A stretch of 64,000 nt of DNA from positions 6,942,501 to 7,006,500 of the forward strand of contig NC_057768.1 in NCBI RefSeq assembly GCF_010389155.1. Reading direction: 5' to 3'. How positions within the stretch are numbered: position 1 is the first letter of the stretch; the number at the start of each line of letters is the position of its first letter. Made by a program: the position numbers and the translations under genes. Below are positions 33,644 to 43,744 of this stretch, one piece after another. Under the pieces are notes generated by a model. That model searched no databases, had not been told where the DNA came from, and was given only the letters and a program-made list of their open reading frames with translations. Origin of the DNA: Erigeron canadensis. Lineage: Eukaryota > Streptophyta > Magnoliopsida > Asterales > Asteraceae.

Positions 33644-36355
33644 ATGTCTTTTGTTTCCAGCCTTGTGAACACACGTGACTTTAGCTACGTGTCGACACCT
33701 CCTAAGTTCGAGCCCAAAGATTTTGGGTCTTGGAAGGAGAGAATGCTTCTACACATCGCTGGTGTGGAACCCTATTTAATGACTATATTAACTGAGGGTC
33801 CATACGTACCGATGTATGTCCAAAGGACTCCAGGAGCTACACCTGAAGCTCCTGAAATAGTCACTGACCTGGTTAAACCAGAGGTCCAATGGACAGATGA
33901 AGAAAGAAAACTGGTAAATCTTGATGCTAGACTTAAAAACATGATTATAGTTACCCTCCCTACTGAAATCATGAAACTGGTTATCAAGTATCCCTCTTCA
34001 AAGGAAGTATGGGATAGACTCGTCAGCACCTATGAAGGTTCTGCTGACCTCATTAAAATCAAGGAAATTGATTTGAAAAGAGCTTATGAAAATTTCTTCT
34101 CCCTTCCCGATGAAAGTCTTGAGAGCACCTACACTCGCTTTAAAGGGTTGCTCAATGATATGACAAATATTGGCATTACCCATGATAACTTTGAGGTATG
34201 TCACAAATTCATTGATTCTCTTCCTCTTAAGTGGCAAAACTTAAGACAAACTCTTCGTACAACGAAGAAAATCCAAGACTTTGATCTTGAAGAACTTTTT
34301 GGCACTCTTCAATTCGAAGAAAGAACATTGGCTCAAAATATTCGAGCGTCTGCTGATGCCAAAAGACATGCTAGCTCTTCCTCTTCAGTCAGCATCTCTC
34401 CTCATCCAATTTCTGACCCTATTGCTCTTGTTTCCACTGAGCCCATCGATCTCTATGATGGTGCCAGTACCTCTAATCTTCCAGCATCAATTCAGACTCT
34501 CATAAATGAGCTGGATGATGAAGAAAAACAAGAAATGTTTAATGACTTCATGGGCTTTGCCCTGGTTGCTGGAAGAAAATACTCAAAAAGATGGAATAAT
34601 CGAAAAACGATTACTTCCCTCAAACCTCCTGTTGACAAATCACAGGAAGAGTGCTGGAGGTGTGGCAGGAAAGGCCACTATCAGAAGGAGTGTAGAGTCT
34701 CCTTACCCAATCCTGCTGCCTCCAAAACTAATCCTTCCAAATCTGCTGATGAATATAGGAACAAATATTATCAGCTGAAGGCAAAGGTTGCTGAAACAGA
34801 GGATAAAGTCCCAGCAAAAGGACTGATTGCTGAAGAACATGATTGGGCTGACTCAGATGACTCTGATGATGACGATTATGTTGATGCCATGTGCCTTATG
34901 GCTCTTGCTGACAGTGATGCTCTGACCAAGGATCAAGTCTCCTCTAGTCAGTGGGTGAACTTTACTGTTAAAAAGGTACACTCTTTTCTCTCATCGTTTA
35001 ATCAAGACAAGACCAAAATTATTGAGTCTTTGTCTTGTGATCTTCAGTTCGTAGAAAGTCTACGTGTTGAACTTCAATCTAAACTTAACTCTGCTGGAGT
35101 AGAGTTGAGTGAAAAATCTGAAAAACTTGTGAAATTGAAAAATGTTCATGTTGAACTTCAATCTCATGAGTTGATGACTCAAAAACTTCAACTTGAGAAT
35201 GAATCTCTCAAAGCTGAAGTTTCTAATTTAAAAAAGATTGTGACATCCTGGTCTAAGGCTTCTAAATTTCATCATCAATGCTTGAGCGAACAAGTCCCTG
35301 CTCAAGTACAAGCAGTAATTGGTGGCAATTTTGATGCTGCTGCCTCCATTGTTGATTCCTTTAAAGATGATGTAAAGCCTGAAGTATCCATTCCTCCACT
35401 ATGTTCATCTTCCATCTCACTGGATGAAAAGAAAAAGTGGTATTTTGTCAAGGGACAAAATGACTATCATGCTGAGATGGACACTAAAGTTTCAGCTTCT
35501 TCCTGCGATCCCTCTTCTTTAAAAGCTAAAAGTACTAGTACTTCTACCAGTACTTTTAACATGTTCTCCCATCTCCCTATCGTTGGCATGTTACCACATG
35601 AAGGGAGAGTTCAAAATTCTCCACCTAGAACCTTCAATGGAGATATCTCGAGCGATGGGTATGTACCCATTGCTCCTCAACCTCTATCTTCAAAAGGTGT
35701 TGAGCCTTTTAAAAGAAGCACCATTGCTGCTCCCTATGACTATGGTATCCCTCAGCAGGATCATCATGTTGGTCAGCAACTTTCTGGTGTTAAATCTTCT
35801 CAACTTGAACCTTCTCATACAAATTCTATGTCAGAACAAGTATATAGAAGGGTCAGGTTCGCTGATGAAAGACACCAGCAAGTACCTCCCACAAAGGGTG
35901 TACATGTTGATGCTGTATCTCATTCCTTACCTCTAAAAAGAGGAAGACAGCCTTCTCAAAATAGAACTATAACTCCTCAACAAGGATACTCGCCTCATCA
36001 GCAAACAAGGTCTATTACTCCTCAAAGAGGACATGTGCCCTCTCAGCAGTATCAATCCTCTTTTTCCAACAAGGAGTATCTACCTCATAGGCAATTGAGG
36101 TCAACCACTCCAAAACGTCAAGTCAGATCCACAACTCCTATTCGTGAGAATCTGCCTCAGCAGGGTTCCTCCTCTTTTCATCCTGCTGGGAAGCAAGCAT
36201 GGACCATGATTAGAGGACATCAGCCTCCTCAAAATCATCATGGTGAATCCATACTTGGCCCTGTTCCTCAAATGCCCCCTCCTAAGCTTAGACAAAGGAA
36301 TAAGTCCAAGCCTAAGCAAAAGAGCAAGGCTTCCTTTCCTCATCTCCTCAAATAA
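33644..36355 (+). CDS. gag: Copy A gag polyprotein
   Basis: ATG at 33,644, about 115 bp after the primer-binding site. Residues about 15-230 are a copia-type gag (UBN2/DUF4219-like: FGSWKERMLLHI near the start, later KEVWDRL, DFDLEELFGTL). A CCHC zinc knuckle, CWRCGRKGHYQKEC, lies near residues 336-349 and binds template RNA. A Lys/Glu-rich, coiled-coil-prone stretch (about 440-530) and a Pro/Gln/Ser-rich basic tail follow. The frame stops at 36,355 where copy B has one more T in a T-run (CCTTTCC here, CCTTTTCC in B), so this end is a private 1-bp deletion or base-call error. Confidence 0.9.
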   Translation: MSFVSSLVNTRDFSYVSTPPKFEPKDFGSWKERMLLHIAGVEPYLMTILTEGPYVPMYVQRTPGATPEAPEIVTDLVKPEVQWTDEERKLVNLDARLKNMIIVTLPTEIMKLVIKYPSSKEVWDRLVSTYEGSADLIKIKEIDLKRAYENFFSLPDESLESTYTRFKGLLNDMTNIGITHDNFEVCHKFIDSLPLKWQNLRQTLRTTKKIQDFDLEELFGTLQFEERTLAQNIRASADAKRHASSSSSVSISPHPISDPIALVSTEPIDLYDGASTSNLPASIQTLINELDDEEKQEMFNDFMGFALVAGRKYSKRWNNRKTITSLKPPVDKSQEECWRCGRKGHYQKECRVSLPNPAASKTNPSKSADEYRNKYYQLKAKVAETEDKVPAKGLIAEEHDWADSDDSDDDDYVDAMCLMALADSDALTKDQVSSSQWVNFTVKKVHSFLSSFNQDKTKIIESLSCDLQFVESLRVELQSKLNSAGVELSEKSEKLVKLKNVHVELQSHELMTQKLQLENESLKAEVSNLKKIVTSWSKASKFHHQCLSEQVPAQVQAVIGGNFDAAASIVDSFKDDVKPEVSIPPLCSSSISLDEKKKWYFVKGQNDYHAEMDTKVSASSCDPSSLKAKSTSTSTSTFNMFSHLPIVGMLPHEGRVQNSPPRTFNGDISSDGYVPIAPQPLSSKGVEPFKRSTIAAPYDYGIPQQDHHVGQQLSGVKSSQLEPSHTNSMSEQVYRRVRFADERHQQVPPTKGVHVDAVSHSLPLKRGRQPSQNRTITPQQGYSPHQQTRSITPQRGHVPSQQYQSSFSNKEYLPHRQLRSTTPKRQVRSTTPIRENLPQQGSSSFHPAGKQAWTMIRGHQPPQNHHGESILGPVPQMPPPKLRQRNKSKPKQKSKASFPHLLK

Positions 36356-36372
36356 ATGAACTCACTCAGCGA

Positions 36373-36918
36373 GTGAATGATCTTTCATCTCAACTGAGGG
36401 ATTTTCTCAGTCAAGGCAATTCCTCTGACAATAAATGCTATCTCTGTAGCAGCAGAGGACATGTTGCTTCTGAATGTGTTCTTTTCTGTCCAAAAGATGC
36501 TCCAGCAGTTGTATGTGTACCTAAAATTCCCACCACTGCTGAAACATCTTCCTCTTCTAATAGGATCAGTGAGAACCTCTCTACTGAACCAGTTATCAGT
36601 GACTCCTTCTCTGTCACAAATTCATGTATTGCTGACTACATTGCTGCTCAGCGCATTGAAATTCCTCATTCTCAAAGGGTTGTTTCAAATGCTTGGGGGC
36701 AACCCTCAATGCTGGTTGAATTCAGTGCTCCTGATGTTGTGAGCAGCTTTGCTTACTTTCATAGTAATGAAACCAGCATTCTGCCCACAAGTGAAGAAAA
36801 TCCAATCCCTGTCTCTATGGGAAATCACCTTACTCTGGTGGAAGCTCTCTCTGTAGAGCCTACTTCCTCCCCTGAAGTACCTCCAGAAAATCCTGCTGAC
36901 ATAGGTTTGGATGAATAA
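36373..36918 (+). CDS. gag: Copy A gag C-terminal part with second zinc knuckle
   Basis: Continues gag after the 1-bp break. CYLCSSRGHVASEC at about 36,437-36,478 is a second CCHC-like knuckle. The rest is Ser/Thr/Pro-rich. It ends in TAA at 36,916-36,918 and overlaps the pol frame below by 8 nt in the +1 frame. Copy B shows the same ending. Confidence 0.8.
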   Translation: MNDLSSQLRDFLSQGNSSDNKCYLCSSRGHVASECVLFCPKDAPAVVCVPKIPTTAETSSSSNRISENLSTEPVISDSFSVTNSCIADYIAAQRIEIPHSQRVVSNAWGQPSMLVEFSAPDVVSSFAYFHSNETSILPTSEENPIPVSMGNHLTLVEALSVEPTSSPEVPPENPADIGLDE

Positions 36919-37594
36919 AGTAATCCTTATCTTCCTTTCATCCATGCAGGGCTCGCTAGGTAAAGGAGTGTGGTATTTGGACAGCGGCTGTTCAAAGCAC
37001 ATGACAGGCTCAAAATCCCTGCTGGATGACTATACTGAGGCATCTGGTCCTACAGTGGTGTTTGGTGATAACTCTACTGGCCAGACTGAAGGATATGGTC
37101 TTCTTTCTAATGGCCTCATAAAATTCTCAAAAGTTGCTTATGTAAATGGATTAAAGCATAATCTCATCAGCATAAGTCAACTATGTGATGCTGACTACAA
37201 AGTAATCCTTGATAAGCATCAAGGCACTGTAGTAAACATCAACAAGGAAGTCGTCTTGATTGCTCCAAGAAAAAGAGATGTATATCTTGTAGACTTCACT
37301 CCTATCAAAACTGATAGTGAGACTTGTTTCTTTGCTAAGTCAGCATCTGAGTTAAATTGGTTATGGCACAAGCGTATGTCGCATGTGAATTTCAAAACCA
37401 TAAACTCACTGGCCAAAAAGAACCTTATTCGTGGCCTTCCTCCCCTCTCTTTTGAAAAAGATAGGCTTTGTGGTGCTTGTGAAAAAGGCCAATGCCATAG
37501 AGCTACTTTTAAAACTAAACAAGCCAACTCTGTTAAGGGTTGTTTTCACCTTCTTCACATGGACCTTTTTGGTCCAGTGAATGTCAAAGTCTAA
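36911..37594 (+). CDS. pol: Copy A pol: protease and integrase N-terminal zinc domain
   Basis: The aspartic protease active site DSG is at 36,980-36,988 in WYLDSGCSKHMTG. It is followed by GYGLLSNGLIKFSKVAYVNGL. The GAG-pre-integrase/HHCC zinc region (WLWHKRMSHVNFKTINSL ... LCGACEKGQCHRATF) is at about 37,357-37,510. The frame ends VNVKV-stop at 37,594, where one extra A in an AAA run shifts out of the integrase core. The same break is in copy B. The first 15 or so residues look non-functional; a CATCCATGCAG/GG acceptor-like site lies just before the conserved part. Confidence 0.85.
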   Translation: MNKVILIFLSSMQGSLGKGVWYLDSGCSKHMTGSKSLLDDYTEASGPTVVFGDNSTGQTEGYGLLSNGLIKFSKVAYVNGLKHNLISISQLCDADYKVILDKHQGTVVNINKEVVLIAPRKRDVYLVDFTPIKTDSETCFFAKSASELNWLWHKRMSHVNFKTINSLAKKNLIRGLPPLSFEKDRLCGACEKGQCHRATFKTKQANSVKGCFHLLHMDLFGPVNVKV

Positions 37595-38577
37595 AGGGTA
37601 GCAGATACACTTTAGTAATTGTGGATGAATATTCACGATATACTTGGACAATTTTCCTTAATTCTAAGAGTGATGCTGCTGATGAAATCATCAAATTCAT
37701 TAAGAAAATGGAAAATCTCAATGGCATAAGGTTCAAAGAACTCAGAAGTGATCATGGCACTGAGTTTAGAAACCACACTCTTGAAACCTTTTGCGCTGAT
37801 CAAGGGATCTCACAAAACTTCTCTTCCACTAGAACTCCTGAACAAAACGGTGTTGCTGAAAGGAGAAATAGAACTCTTATTGAGGCAGCATGCACTATGC
37901 TCAGTGAGTCCTCTCTTCCAAATAGGTTTTGGGCTGAAGCAGTCAACACTGCTTGTCACACCCAAAATAGATGCCTCATTGTCAAAAGACATGACAAAAC
38001 TGCATATGAGGTTTTAAAAGGAAAGAAACCTCAAATCAAATACTTTCATGTATTTGGATGTCCTGTCTTCATTCTTAATAATAAGGATCATTTAGGGAAA
38101 TTTGATCCTAGAGCTGATGATGGTTACTTTGTTGGATACTCTTCTATTAGTAAAGCGTTTAGAGTATTCAATACTCGTCTTCAAAAAGTGGATGAATCAA
38201 TTCATGTCACTTTTGATGAAAGCTCTTCTGCTCTTAAAGATATCCAGCTATCTTCTACTCAAGAAATCTTCAATGAGTTCATCAACCCTCCTATGGAGGA
38301 TGCTGACTCATTTGTCGATGCTTCTTACTCGCCTCCTATTGAACAACAACTCACTGAGGAGAGTTCAGCAGACCATCAGTTGGAGCAAGTTGCTGCTCAT
38401 ATCTATACGATTGAGCCAGTTGAGCCTATCTTAAGGTCAATCCATGCAACATCTGCCAAACCTAGATCACTGGCTGATGATGTGCAAGTTGTAACTCTGC
38501 TGATGAAGAGTATCATGATGCTTCAGCTTACACTGAAGACATGGTGTCTGCTGATGACCCCATCACTGAAAACTTAA
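37540..38577 (+). CDS. pol: Copy A pol: integrase catalytic core
   Basis: The conserved part starts [19 protein letters not shown] (first catalytic Asp region). It continues with [12 protein letters not shown] (second Asp) and [19 protein letters not shown] (catalytic Glu), then [21 protein letters not shown], a copia integrase C-terminal block. The frame is lost near 38,490 by a frameshift shared with copy B. Confidence 0.88.
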   Translation: MFSPSSHGPFWSSECQSLKGSRYTLVIVDEYSRYTWTIFLNSKSDAADEIIKFIKKMENLNGIRFKELRSDHGTEFRNHTLETFCADQGISQNFSSTRTPEQNGVAERRNRTLIEAACTMLSESSLPNRFWAEAVNTACHTQNRCLIVKRHDKTAYEVLKGKKPQIKYFHVFGCPVFILNNKDHLGKFDPRADDGYFVGYSSISKAFRVFNTRLQKVDESIHVTFDESSSALKDIQLSSTQEIFNEFINPPMEDADSFVDASYSPPIEQQLTEESSADHQLEQVAAHIYTIEPVEPILRSIHATSAKPRSLADDVQVVTLLMKSIMMLQLTLKTWCLLMTPSLKT

Positions 38578-39857
38578 ATCAACCAAATGGCTCCACTGAT
38601 CAAGCTTCTCTTAATCCTTCAATTACCATTGATTTTTCCTCTTATTCTTCTCCTGCTGATCCCATGCAAATATCTTCCGCTGCCCCTCTAGGTTCATCAA
38701 GTGTTCCATCACTTAAATGGACTTCAAGTCATCCTGCTCACCAGATTATTGGTGATCCTCAGCAGGGCATTGTGACTAGATCAGCGACTAGAAACACATG
38801 CTTATATGTTAATTTCTTGTCAATGATAACTCCTAAGAATATTGGAGAAGCCATGGTTGACCCATCTTGGGTTGCTGCCATGCAAGAAGAACTAACTCAA
38901 TTCCAAAGACAACATGTTTGGTTCTTAGTTCCTCTTCCTCCTGGCAAAGAACCCATTGGAACTAAGTGGGTTTATAGAAATAAAATGGATGAAGATGGTG
39001 TTGTCATTCGCAACAAGGCTAGGTTAGTAGCTCAAGGGTACCTTCAAGAAGAAGGAGTCGACTATGACGAAACCTTTGCACCAGTGGCTAGACTTGAAGC
39101 AATCCGCTTATTCCTGGCACATGCTGCTTATCAAAACTTCACAGTATATCAAATGGATGTCAAGAGTGCCTTCCTAAATGGAAAACTCGAAGAAGAAGTT
39201 TATGTGGAGCAGCCACCTGGTTTTGAAGACCTAACCAAGCCAAACCACGTCTATCGTCTTTTCAAAGCATTATATGGTCTTAAACAAGCTCCCAGAGCTT
39301 GGTATGACACTCTCTCCGAATTTCTTCTCTCTCATGAGTTTCTGCGAGGATCTATAGATTCCACCCTTTTTATCTTTAGGAAGGGTGTTCATGTTCTCTA
39401 TGTACAAATATATGTCGATGACATTATATTTGGATCCTCCAGTAAGAAACTTTGCAACAAATTTAGCTCACTAATGTCCTCTCATTTTGAAATGAGCATG
39501 ATGGGTGAGTTAACCTTCTTCCTTGGTTTACAAATTCGCCAGCTCACTGATGGCATCTTCATAAACCAAGAAAAATATATTCGAGACATGCTGGCCAAAT
39601 TTGATATGTCTAATATCACTACAAAGTCAACTCCCATGTCTCCTCCTAACAATCTCCATGCTGATCATGATGGTAAGCACGTGAATCCCACATTCTATCG
39701 TGGAATGATTGGCTCTCTAATGTATCTCACAGCGAGTCATCCCGACATTATGTTTTTGCTACTTGCCTTTGTGCAAGGTATCAAGCATCCCCAAGGGAGT
39801 CTCATCTTCTCGCTGTCAAACGTATCTTCAAATATCTCAAAGGGACTTCCTCTTTAG
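38541..39857 (+). CDS. pol: Copy A pol: reverse transcriptase
   Basis: Conserved RT starts near [18 protein letters not shown] and [12 protein letters not shown]. It has [20 protein letters not shown] and [11 protein letters not shown] (first Asp). The catalytic YVDD is at 39,411-39,422, about residue 291. It ends shortly after SHPDIMF because of a T-run frameshift at about 39,752 that copy B shares. It copies element RNA into DNA in the particle. Confidence 0.9.
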   Translation: MVSADDPITENLNQPNGSTDQASLNPSITIDFSSYSSPADPMQISSAAPLGSSSVPSLKWTSSHPAHQIIGDPQQGIVTRSATRNTCLYVNFLSMITPKNIGEAMVDPSWVAAMQEELTQFQRQHVWFLVPLPPGKEPIGTKWVYRNKMDEDGVVIRNKARLVAQGYLQEEGVDYDETFAPVARLEAIRLFLAHAAYQNFTVYQMDVKSAFLNGKLEEEVYVEQPPGFEDLTKPNHVYRLFKALYGLKQAPRAWYDTLSEFLLSHEFLRGSIDSTLFIFRKGVHVLYVQIYVDDIIFGSSSKKLCNKFSSLMSSHFEMSMMGELTFFLGLQIRQLTDGIFINQEKYIRDMLAKFDMSNITTKSTPMSPPNNLHADHDGKHVNPTFYRGMIGSLMYLTASHPDIMFLLLAFVQGIKHPQGSLIFSLSNVSSNISKGLPL

Positions 39858-39921
39858 GTCTCTGGTATCCCAAGGATTCTACCTTTGACTTAGTTGCATA
39901 CTCTGACTCTGAGTATGCTGG

Positions 39922-40371
39922 ATGCATGTCAGACAAGAAAAGTACCAGTGGTGGATGTCAACTGTTGGGGGACGGCTGACTAGTTGGTCTAGTAAGAAAC
40001 AGCATACAATTTCCATCTCCACTGCTGAAGCAGAGTATGTGTCTGCAGCAAGTTGTTGTGCACAAGTCCTTTGGATGAAAAACCAACTTGCTGACTATGA
40101 CCTAAATTTTTCCAAAATCCCCATCATGTGTGATAACACAAGTGCTATTGCTATCACACATAATCCTGTTCAGCATTCCAAAACTAAACATATTGACATT
40201 AGGTATCACTTCATTCGTGATCATGTCATGAAAGGGGATGTTGAAATTTACTTCATCCCCACTGATGACCAACTTGCTGATATCTTCACTAAACCGTTAG
40301 ATGAAAAGAGATTCAAGGATCTCGTTAGCAGGTTGGGTATGTTAAATGGTGATTTTACAAATTCAACATGA
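39922..40371 (+). CDS. pol: Copy A pol: RNase H
   Basis: Motifs SISTAEAEYVSAASCCAQ, CDNTSAIAITHNPVQHSKTKHI and DQLADIFTKPLD are copia RNase H; the first Asp region (YSDSEYAG) lies just upstream at about 39,899 in another frame. One G missing in a G-run near 39,970 relative to copy B breaks the frame here. Stop at 40,369-40,371. Confidence 0.88.
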   Translation: MHVRQEKYQWWMSTVGGRLTSWSSKKQHTISISTAEAEYVSAASCCAQVLWMKNQLADYDLNFSKIPIMCDNTSAIAITHNPVQHSKTKHIDIRYHFIRDHVMKGDVEIYFIPTDDQLADIFTKPLDEKRFKDLVSRLGMLNGDFTNST

Positions 40372-40466
40372 TCACTCATGTTTTGCTGCCTATATTCCTT
40401 TTATGAAGATGAGCAGCGACTTCTTAAGTCAAAGTTATCAGTGAGCTCTTCCTTCTACTCGCTGAT

Positions 40467-40889
40467 CCCTGATGCTTTGGGAAAAAGCATAACAAAAGTA
40501 ATAGGGTGCTGAAAGTCCCTATCTAGTCCAGCAGCAAACGGCTGCTGGTAAAGACATCTAAAATCCGTTAATCCCTGATGCTTTGGGAAAAAGCATAACA
40601 AAAGTTATAGGGTGCTGAAAGTCCTTATCTAGTCCAGCAGCAAACGGCTGCTGGTAAAGACATCTAAAATCCGTTAATCCCTGATGCTTTGGGAAAAAGC
40701 ATAACAAAAGTAATAGGGTGCTGAAAGTCCCTATCTAGTCCAGCAGCAAACAGCTGCTGGTAAAGACATCTAAAATCCGTTAATCCCTGATGCTTTGGGA
40801 AAAAGCATAACAAAGTTATAGGGTGCTGAAAGTCCCTATCTAGTCCAGCAGCAAACGGCTGCTGGTAAAGACATCTAAAATCCGTTGAT
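40467..40889. repeat. Copy A: 4 x 106-bp tandem repeat
   Basis: Units begin at 40,467, 40,573, 40,679 and 40,785 (CCCTGATGCTTTGGGAAAAAGC ...). Each holds a CAGCAGC-AAAC-GGCTGCTG near-inverted repeat and a TTTGGGAAAAAGC motif. Variants: CAGCTGCTG in unit 3; small A-run and T-run changes. It sits between the RNase H stop and the third-ORF leader. Minus-strand open frames here simply reflect the repeat. Confidence 0.92.
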
Positions 40890-41540
40890 GGCTGACAATT
40901 TGCCAAAAATTGTTTAATGATCATCAGCATCAACCTCTTTTTTTTTGGTGCTGATTAAAACTTTGCAACAATTATTTCATCAAAACTATACAACTCTTCA
41001 GTGGATACCTCAAGTTTTCTGAGTGTATTCCACTATGTATCTTCGTTAATATTATATTATATATATATCCCAAACTGTTGCCTCGATTTTCGCCCAAATG
41101 GGCTACTTGTACACTGTACAGCCGTATACACTCGAGTATAGTCGGTGTATAGGTACATGTCTCATCAAACTACTTGTTTACGTTACTCATATACGTATTT
41201 GTAATAAATAAATAAAAACATTTATTTGCACTATCATTGGTACAACATAGGGATTGTTTCTAGTTTTACATTTTTTTAAATTCATCAAATATCTTCATAC
41301 TACGTATGTGAGAGAAAAAGTGACGGTTCACTTTTGCAGACGTAGGACCCACTCCCATACCATATATATTTCCAATCACGTATCCATCCTCTAACGTTTC
41401 ATTAAAATTCTTATCTGTCTAAACTGCTCAAATCTCTCAACTTCTCTTCAAATTCCTCTAATCTTTCATTATCTTTAAAGTTCCTTCATTCTCTCTAAAC
41501 TTCTAATATCATCTAATCGTCCTCTCTTATAACATCTCAA

Positions 41541-42563
41541 ATGGCTTCTTCCTCTGCTCAAACTCCTCATGAAAACATTGATTCTGGAAGTGTTCCTACA
41601 TATCTCACTTCCAAAATATTTGATCCTGAAGGGATTTCTTCTTCTCCTCTTGTTTCCTTTCAAGCTTCAAAACTGACTGTCAAAGCGAACAACTATCTGG
41701 GATCTCAGGGTGTACCCAAGAATGTAGAAGGGTACTACTCTATGATGGATTTCATCATGGGGTGTGATGTCAGAAGAGCTCTATACAGAGACCCTGGTGA
41801 GATGCCTCTTCATCTTTTAAGAGAATACTGGTGGACATGTACTTATGATAAGGTGAATGATACAGTTACTGGAACGGTACTGAAGAGAAAGTACAACATT
41901 GACATCACTGTTAACTCGCTAATGAGGGCTCTTCGCCTTCCTCAACAATCTGAAAAGCGTCCATTCGTTGGTACAGTTCCAAACCAAGTGTGGAAGGATT
42001 GGCTGGCCTCCATTGGATATGGTACAAATGTGGAGCCAGTGCAAGCTGTGCACAACAATCCTCAAAAGAAGTTTTTGCCGGGGGTATGGAGGTTGCTGTT
42101 TACTCATGTTATACAATGTCTAGGTGGGAACAGTGGCTCATTCGATCAAGCCACTGCTGGCCAGATGCAGATCATCTATGCACTGGCACATGGACGTTTC
42201 TTGGACTTTGCTGCAGTTATTTTTGAAGATCTTAAGGGCAAAGTCACCATTAAAAACAGATCGAGTTCAGTGCCTTTCGCTCGATTCCTATCACTTATCT
42301 TCAAAAGTGAATTGAGCAATGAATATATCATCGCTGGAGCAAATTACATCAACTCTCCAAGGATCGCCAACACTGTCTATAAGACTCCAGCCTGCGATCC
42401 TGAATTATTTGAAGCAAAATATGCTGAGCTCACTCCTGCTATGTATCAGGTACTTCTTTCTGTCTATCCCGAGCAGTATGCTCCTAATCCTGCTGGAGCT
42501 GGTGTGTTGGTAATCCCCCAGCAGCCTCCAAAGCTCCCAAGAAAACCAAGAAAAAGAATTTGA
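41541..42563 (+). CDS. Copy A third ORF, N-terminal part (env position, function unknown)
   Basis: The ATG at 41,541 follows a pyrimidine-rich leader. The product starts MASSSAQTPHENID and contains a globular region with GYYSMMDFIMGCDVRRALYR, LLREYWWTCTYD and YALAHGRFLDFAAVIF. I see no signal peptide, membrane segment, furin-like site or other envelope property. The family recurs in plant SIRE-like elements, but its job is not known to me. The frame stops at 42,563 where a C-run is one base shorter than in copy B. Confidence 0.75.
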   Translation: MASSSAQTPHENIDSGSVPTYLTSKIFDPEGISSSPLVSFQASKLTVKANNYLGSQGVPKNVEGYYSMMDFIMGCDVRRALYRDPGEMPLHLLREYWWTCTYDKVNDTVTGTVLKRKYNIDITVNSLMRALRLPQQSEKRPFVGTVPNQVWKDWLASIGYGTNVEPVQAVHNNPQKKFLPGVWRLLFTHVIQCLGGNSGSFDQATAGQMQIIYALAHGRFLDFAAVIFEDLKGKVTIKNRSSSVPFARFLSLIFKSELSNEYIIAGANYINSPRIANTVYKTPACDPELFEAKYAELTPAMYQVLLSVYPEQYAPNPAGAGVLVIPQQPPKLPRKPRKRI

Positions 42564-43744
42564 AAACACTCTCTTCCACTTCACCTCCTGCTGTTGTCCC
42601 AACACAGCAGCAACGAGTATCAAAGGGCCCAACCACTAAGGTTAAGAAGTCCTCACGGCCCAAGGACATTAGAAACCCAGCCAACCCATCAGCAGTCTCC
42701 CAACAGACTGCTGACGAGAATATGGGAAACAGTGATCAGCCACCTCAAACTTCTGTAGGCGAGGTTGGTGTCGATATTGGGTCAACCCAACCCACTAGAG
42801 TTGAGTCAACCACCCCTATAATTCCTTCCTCTTCTCAACCTTCTAAGTCGCTGACAGCAGCCAGATCACAGGTGTTGCTAGAGTCAGCAAATTCTACGGC
42901 CGATGATGAGTTGGTGCAACAACACACTGACTCTGAGGCACCCGGTTCCCCTAACCCCTTAAATTTCTCTACTGAAGCAACATTGGTTGAAGGTGACGGT
43001 GGTGCTGATGTGGTTGGAGGTGAGAATGTTGGTGGAGGTGGTGATGAGGTGGTTGAAGGAGAAAATATTGTTGAAGGTGGTGTTGTTGCTGAAACACATA
43101 ATGAGACAATTATTGATGAAAACCCTGAAGGCCCAACTGACTATATGAATGAAGGTGTAGGGTGTAAAGCAGAGGGTGCTGGATTGGATGTGTTGGATGA
43201 TGAGATGGTTGATATTGAGGAAAGCAAGTTCGAACTAGAAGAGTTCACTATTGATGAATTCCAGCTGGACACCTCCACCCATGCTGATGAACAATTTGCT
43301 AGTGATCTGGAGGATGATGACGAGGACACTGCTGCTGATACTAATGATAATGCAGCAGTTGTCTCTCTTGAAATGGCTGCTGCTGATGACAATGCAGCAG
43401 CCTCTATTGAAGTTCAAACTGAAGCAGCTGTGGAGACAAGCTCAGAGGCGTTGATTAATGCACCTGCTGGAGTGTCACCAGCAGTGAGGGCATTGGATGA
43501 TATGATTACACTAAGGATGCCTTCCTTCAGCATGCCTTCTTCCTTTCCCAGCATGTTTGAAAGTCAACCTGCCAGCAAATCTGCCAATATTCCGCTGACT
43601 GCCAAAGAACTGGGCCTTGCTTACAATACTAACTCTTCTGAAAGGCTTGCCAGAATTGAAGAAACCTTAAATGACATATCCAAGGCTGCTCATCTAGCCA
43701 TTGAAATAAAGATACTGAAGATGACGCCTTGGTACGAACACTAA
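42560..43744 (+). CDS. Copy A third ORF, acidic middle part
   Basis: Pro/Ser/Gln-rich, then a strongly acidic region (VDIEESKFELEEFTIDEF, DLEDDDEDTAADTND) and Gly/Val-rich GGENVGGGGDEVVEGENI repeats. It looks disordered. It loses the frame at the AAAGATACTG site (43,710), where copy B has one more A. Confidence 0.7.
   Translation: MKTLSSTSPPAVVPTQQQRVSKGPTTKVKKSSRPKDIRNPANPSAVSQQTADENMGNSDQPPQTSVGEVGVDIGSTQPTRVESTTPIIPSSSQPSKSLTAARSQVLLESANSTADDELVQQHTDSEAPGSPNPLNFSTEATLVEGDGGADVVGGENVGGGGDEVVEGENIVEGGVVAETHNETIIDENPEGPTDYMNEGVGCKAEGAGLDVLDDEMVDIEESKFELEEFTIDEFQLDTSTHADEQFASDLEDDDEDTAADTNDNAAVVSLEMAAADDNAAASIEVQTEAAVETSSEALINAPAGVSPAVRALDDMITLRMPSFSMPSSFPSMFESQPASKSANIPLTAKELGLAYNTNSSERLARIEETLNDISKAAHLAIEIKILKMTPWYEH

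Noticed and set aside
40467..40889. CRISPR-like array
   Set aside because: Units are 106-bp direct tandems without unique spacers, in a plant retrotransposon.
40664..40933. Repetitive minus-strand protein of four near-identical units
   Set aside because: It is simply the antisense of the 106-bp tandem repeat of the retrotransposon; the same happens at 52,960-53,211.
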